The notes under the pieces are model-generated. The model saw only the letters and a list, made by a program, of their open reading frames with translations, was not told where the DNA came from and made no database searches. This document shows, piece by piece, positions 61,201 through 64,000 of a DNA stretch of 64,000 nucleotides (positions are counted from its first letter, which is position 1; each line of letters starts with the position of its first letter). Origin of the DNA: Posidonia oceanica. Taxonomy: Eukaryota > Streptophyta > Magnoliopsida > Alismatales > Posidoniaceae. Where the stretch lies: positions 122,779,001 through 122,843,000 of the forward strand of contig JAZBRS010000076.1 of NCBI GenBank assembly GCA_037176725.1, given 5' to 3'. The translations under genes were made by a program, and so were the position numbers.

Positions 61201-64000
61201 GCGGTCCATTCTTGATAAGGCTTGTACTTATCATTCCTAACGTCTTCCGGTTCTTGTTAGGGCTTGAACCAATCATTCCTGGCGGTCCGGTCATGATATG
61301 GCTCGTTCAAATCATTCTTGACCTCTTCCGGGTCTTGTTAGGGCTTGCACCTATCATTCCTGGCAGTCCGGTCTTGATATGGCTCGTACTGATCATTCCT
61401 GACTTCTTCCGGGTCTTGTTAGGGCATCCACCTATCAATCCTGGGGGTCCGGTCTTGATAAGGCCTGTACTTATCATTCCTGTCCTCTTCCGGGTTTTGT
61501 TAGGGCATGCACCAATCATTCCTTGCGGTCTGGTCTTGATTAGGCTTGTACGTATCTTTCCTGACCTCTTCCGGGTGTTGTTAGGGCTTCCACCTATCAT
61601 TCCAGGCGGTCCGGTCTTAATAAGGCATGTACTTATCATTCCCAACCTCTTCCTGGTCTTGTTAGGGTTTGCATCGAACATTCCCGGTGGCCGGTCTTGA
61701 TAAGGCGTGTACTTATCATTCTTGACCTCTTCCTTGTCTTGTCAGTGCTTGCACCTATCATTCCTGGCTATCAAGTATTGATAAGGCTTGTACTTATCAT
61801 TCCTGAACTCTTCCTAGTCTTGTTAAGGCTTGCACCTATCATTCTCGACGGTCCTGTCTTGATAAGGCACGTACTTATCATTCCTGACTTCTTCCGGGTC
61901 ATGTTTGGGCTTGCAACTATCATTCCTGGCGGTCTGGTCATGATAGGGCTTGTACTTAACATTCCGGTCCTCTTCTGGGTCTTGTAAGGGCTTGCACCCA
62001 TCATTCCTTGCGGTCCGGTCTTGATAATGCTTCTACTTATCATTCCAAACCTCTTCGGGTCTTGTTAGGGCTTGCTCCAATCATTCCTAGCGGTCCGGTC
62101 TTGATAAGGCTTGTACTTATCATTCTTGACCTCTTCCAGGTCATGTTTGGGCTGGCACCTGTCATTCCTGGTGGTCCGATCATGATCAGGCTTGTACTTA
62201 TCATTCCTGACCTCTTCCGAGTCTTGTTAGGGCTAGCACCTATCATTCCTAGCATTCTGTTCTTGATAAGGCTTGTACCTATCATTCCTGACCTCTTTGG
62301 GTATTGTTAGGGCTTGCACCTATCATTCCAGGCGGTCCGGTCTTGATAAGGCATGTACATATCATTCTTGACATCTTCTGGGTCTTATTAGGGCTTGCAC
62401 CTATCATTCCTGGCGGTCTGGTCTTCATAAGGCTTGAACTAATTATTCCTGACCTCTTCCGGGTCATGTTCGGGCTTGCACGTATCATTCCTGGTGGTCC
62501 AGTCTTGATAAGGCTTGTACCTATCATTCCAGACCTCTTCCGAGTCATTTTAGGGCTTGCTCCAGTCATTCCTGGCAGTCCGGTCATGATTAGGCATGTG
62601 CATATCAATCCTGACCTCTTCCTGGTCATTTTAGGGCTTGCGCTATCATTCCGGGCGGTCCGGTCTTGATAAGGCTTGTACATATCCTTCATGACCACTT
62701 TCATGTCATGTTAGGGCTTGCACCTATCATTCTTGGTGGTCTGGTCTTGGAAAGGCATGTACTTATCATTCCTGACCTCTTCCTGGTCCTGTTAGGGCTT
62801 ACATTAACATTCCTGGCAGTACGGTATTGATAAGGCTTTTACTAATCACTCCTGACCTCTTCTGGGTTATGCTTGGGCTTGCACCTACCATTCCGGGCGG
62901 TCCGGTCTAGATAAGCATGTACTTATCATACCAAACCTCTTCCGAGTCTTGTTAGGGCATGCTCCTATCATTCCTGGCGGTCTGGTCTTGATAAGGCTTG
63001 TACTTATCATTCCTGACCTCTTCCGGGTCTTGTTAGGGCTAGCACCTATCATTCCTGGTGGTCCGGTCTTGATAAGGCTTGTACTTATCGTTCCTGCCAT
63101 CTTTCGGGTTTTGTTAAGGCTTGCTCCTATCATTCCTGGCGGTCTGGTCTTGGTAAGGCTTGCACTTATCATTCTTGACCTCTTTCGGGTCTTGTTAGGG
63201 CTTGCACCTATCATTCCTGGCAGTCCGGTCTTGATAAGGCTTGTACTTATCATTCCTGACCTCCTCCGGGTTTTGTTAGGTCTTGCACCTATCATTCCAT
63301 GCGGTCAGGTCTTGATAAGCTTGTACTTATCAATGCTGAGCTCTTCCGGGTCTTGTTAGGGCTTGCACCTGTCATTCCAGGCGGTCCGGCCTTGATAAGG
63401 CTTGTACTTATCATTCCTGACCTCTTCCAGGTCTTGTTAGGGCTTGCACCTATCATTCCTGGCAGTCTGGTCTTGATAAGGCTTGTACATATCATTCCTA
63501 ACCTCTTTCGGGTCATGTTAGGGCTAACACTATCATTCCAAGCGGTCTAGTCTTGATAAGGCTTGTACTTATCATTCCCGACCTCTTCCGGGTCTTGTAA
63601 GGGCTTGCATCTTTCATTCCTGGCGGTCCGGTCTTGATAAGGCTCGTACTTAACATTTCTTAGCTCTTCCGGTTCTTGTTAGGGCTTGCACCTATCATTC
63701 CTGGCGGTCCGGTCTTGATAAGGCTCGTACGCATCATTCCTGACCTCTTCCTGGTCATGTTTGCGTTTCCACCTATCATTCGTGGGGGTCCGGTCTTGAT
63801 AAGGCTTGTACTTATCGTTTCTGACCTCATCCGAGTTTTGTTAGGGCTTGCACCTATCATTCCTGGCGGTCCGGTCTTGCTCAGGCATGTACGTATCATT
63901 CTTGACCTCTTCCAGGTCTTGTTAGGGCTTGCACCTATCATTCCTGGTGGTTCGGTATTGATAAGGCTTGTACTAATCATTCCCGACCTCCTCCTGGTCT
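58262..64000. repeat. Satellite array, variant subfamily
   Basis: The same 81-bp dimer (for example GTTAG starts at 58506 and 58587), but with two near-fixed changes: monomer A starts CTTGTTAGGG instead of CTTGATAGGG, and monomer B has GGCTTGTACTTATC instead of GGCTTGCACTTATC. The first variant B is at about 58312 and the first variant A at about 58344; the variant then holds to the right edge. Occasional GGCTTGTACTTATC copies occur earlier (near 23812 and 48069). The changed residues show in the false translation as VLLGLAP and IRLVLII in place of VLIGLAP and IRLALII. Confidence 0.93.

Noticed and set aside
46127..64000. CRISPR-like array (39-42 bp direct repeats with dyad symmetry)
   Set aside because: There are no unique spacers: the array is wall-to-wall related monomers. 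The context is a plant genome and there are no cas genes.

Overview
This window is plant repeat DNA with no recognisable host gene, rRNA, tRNA or CRISPR array. It has two components. The first is a large satellite array. The second is three copies of one Ty3/gypsy LTR-retrotransposon family, apparently of the Tat/Ogre type, inserted into that array. Giant LTRs of 5.5-5.8 kb, a tRNA-Arg-type primer-binding site and the gag-protease sequence point to a seed plant, most likely a eudicot; the species cannot be told.

Layout. Satellite occupies 1-10256, 21651-26290 and 46127-64000, about 32.7 kb in all, and was contiguous before the insertions. Its unit is an 81-bp dimer of two related monomers, A (39 bp) and B (42 bp). 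From about 58.3 kb to the end the array switches to a distinct variant. At 10257-21650 lies a solo LTR (+ strand) split by a second solo LTR at 11505-17109 (+). At 26291-46126 lies a two-LTR element on the - strand (5' LTR 40381-46126, 3' LTR 26291-31783). Each insertion is delimited by TG...CA ends and a 5-bp target-site duplication: ATAAG/ATTAG for the outer, ATACG/ATACG for the inner, CTTAT/CTTAT for the two-LTR element.

The two-LTR element reads from right to left: 5' LTR, PBS, leader, gag (with an in-frame TGA), protease, a frameshift, an Ala/Ser/Glu-rich segment where reverse transcriptase and RNase H should be, an integrase core with an intact DD35E triad, a 3' region with an 18-bp minisatellite, and a 3' LTR that has lost its first ~270 bp and the polypurine tract. 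It is non-autonomous and disabled.

The many long open frames across the satellite, on both strands, are artefacts: monomer and dimer lengths are all multiples of three. The most interesting pattern is in the satellite. Each monomer carries a 7-bp inverted repeat with a 7-bp spacer, and the only two core positions that differ between A and B are paired with each other in that dyad. The two insertions into the satellite duplicated ATAAG, the sequence of the dyad arms.
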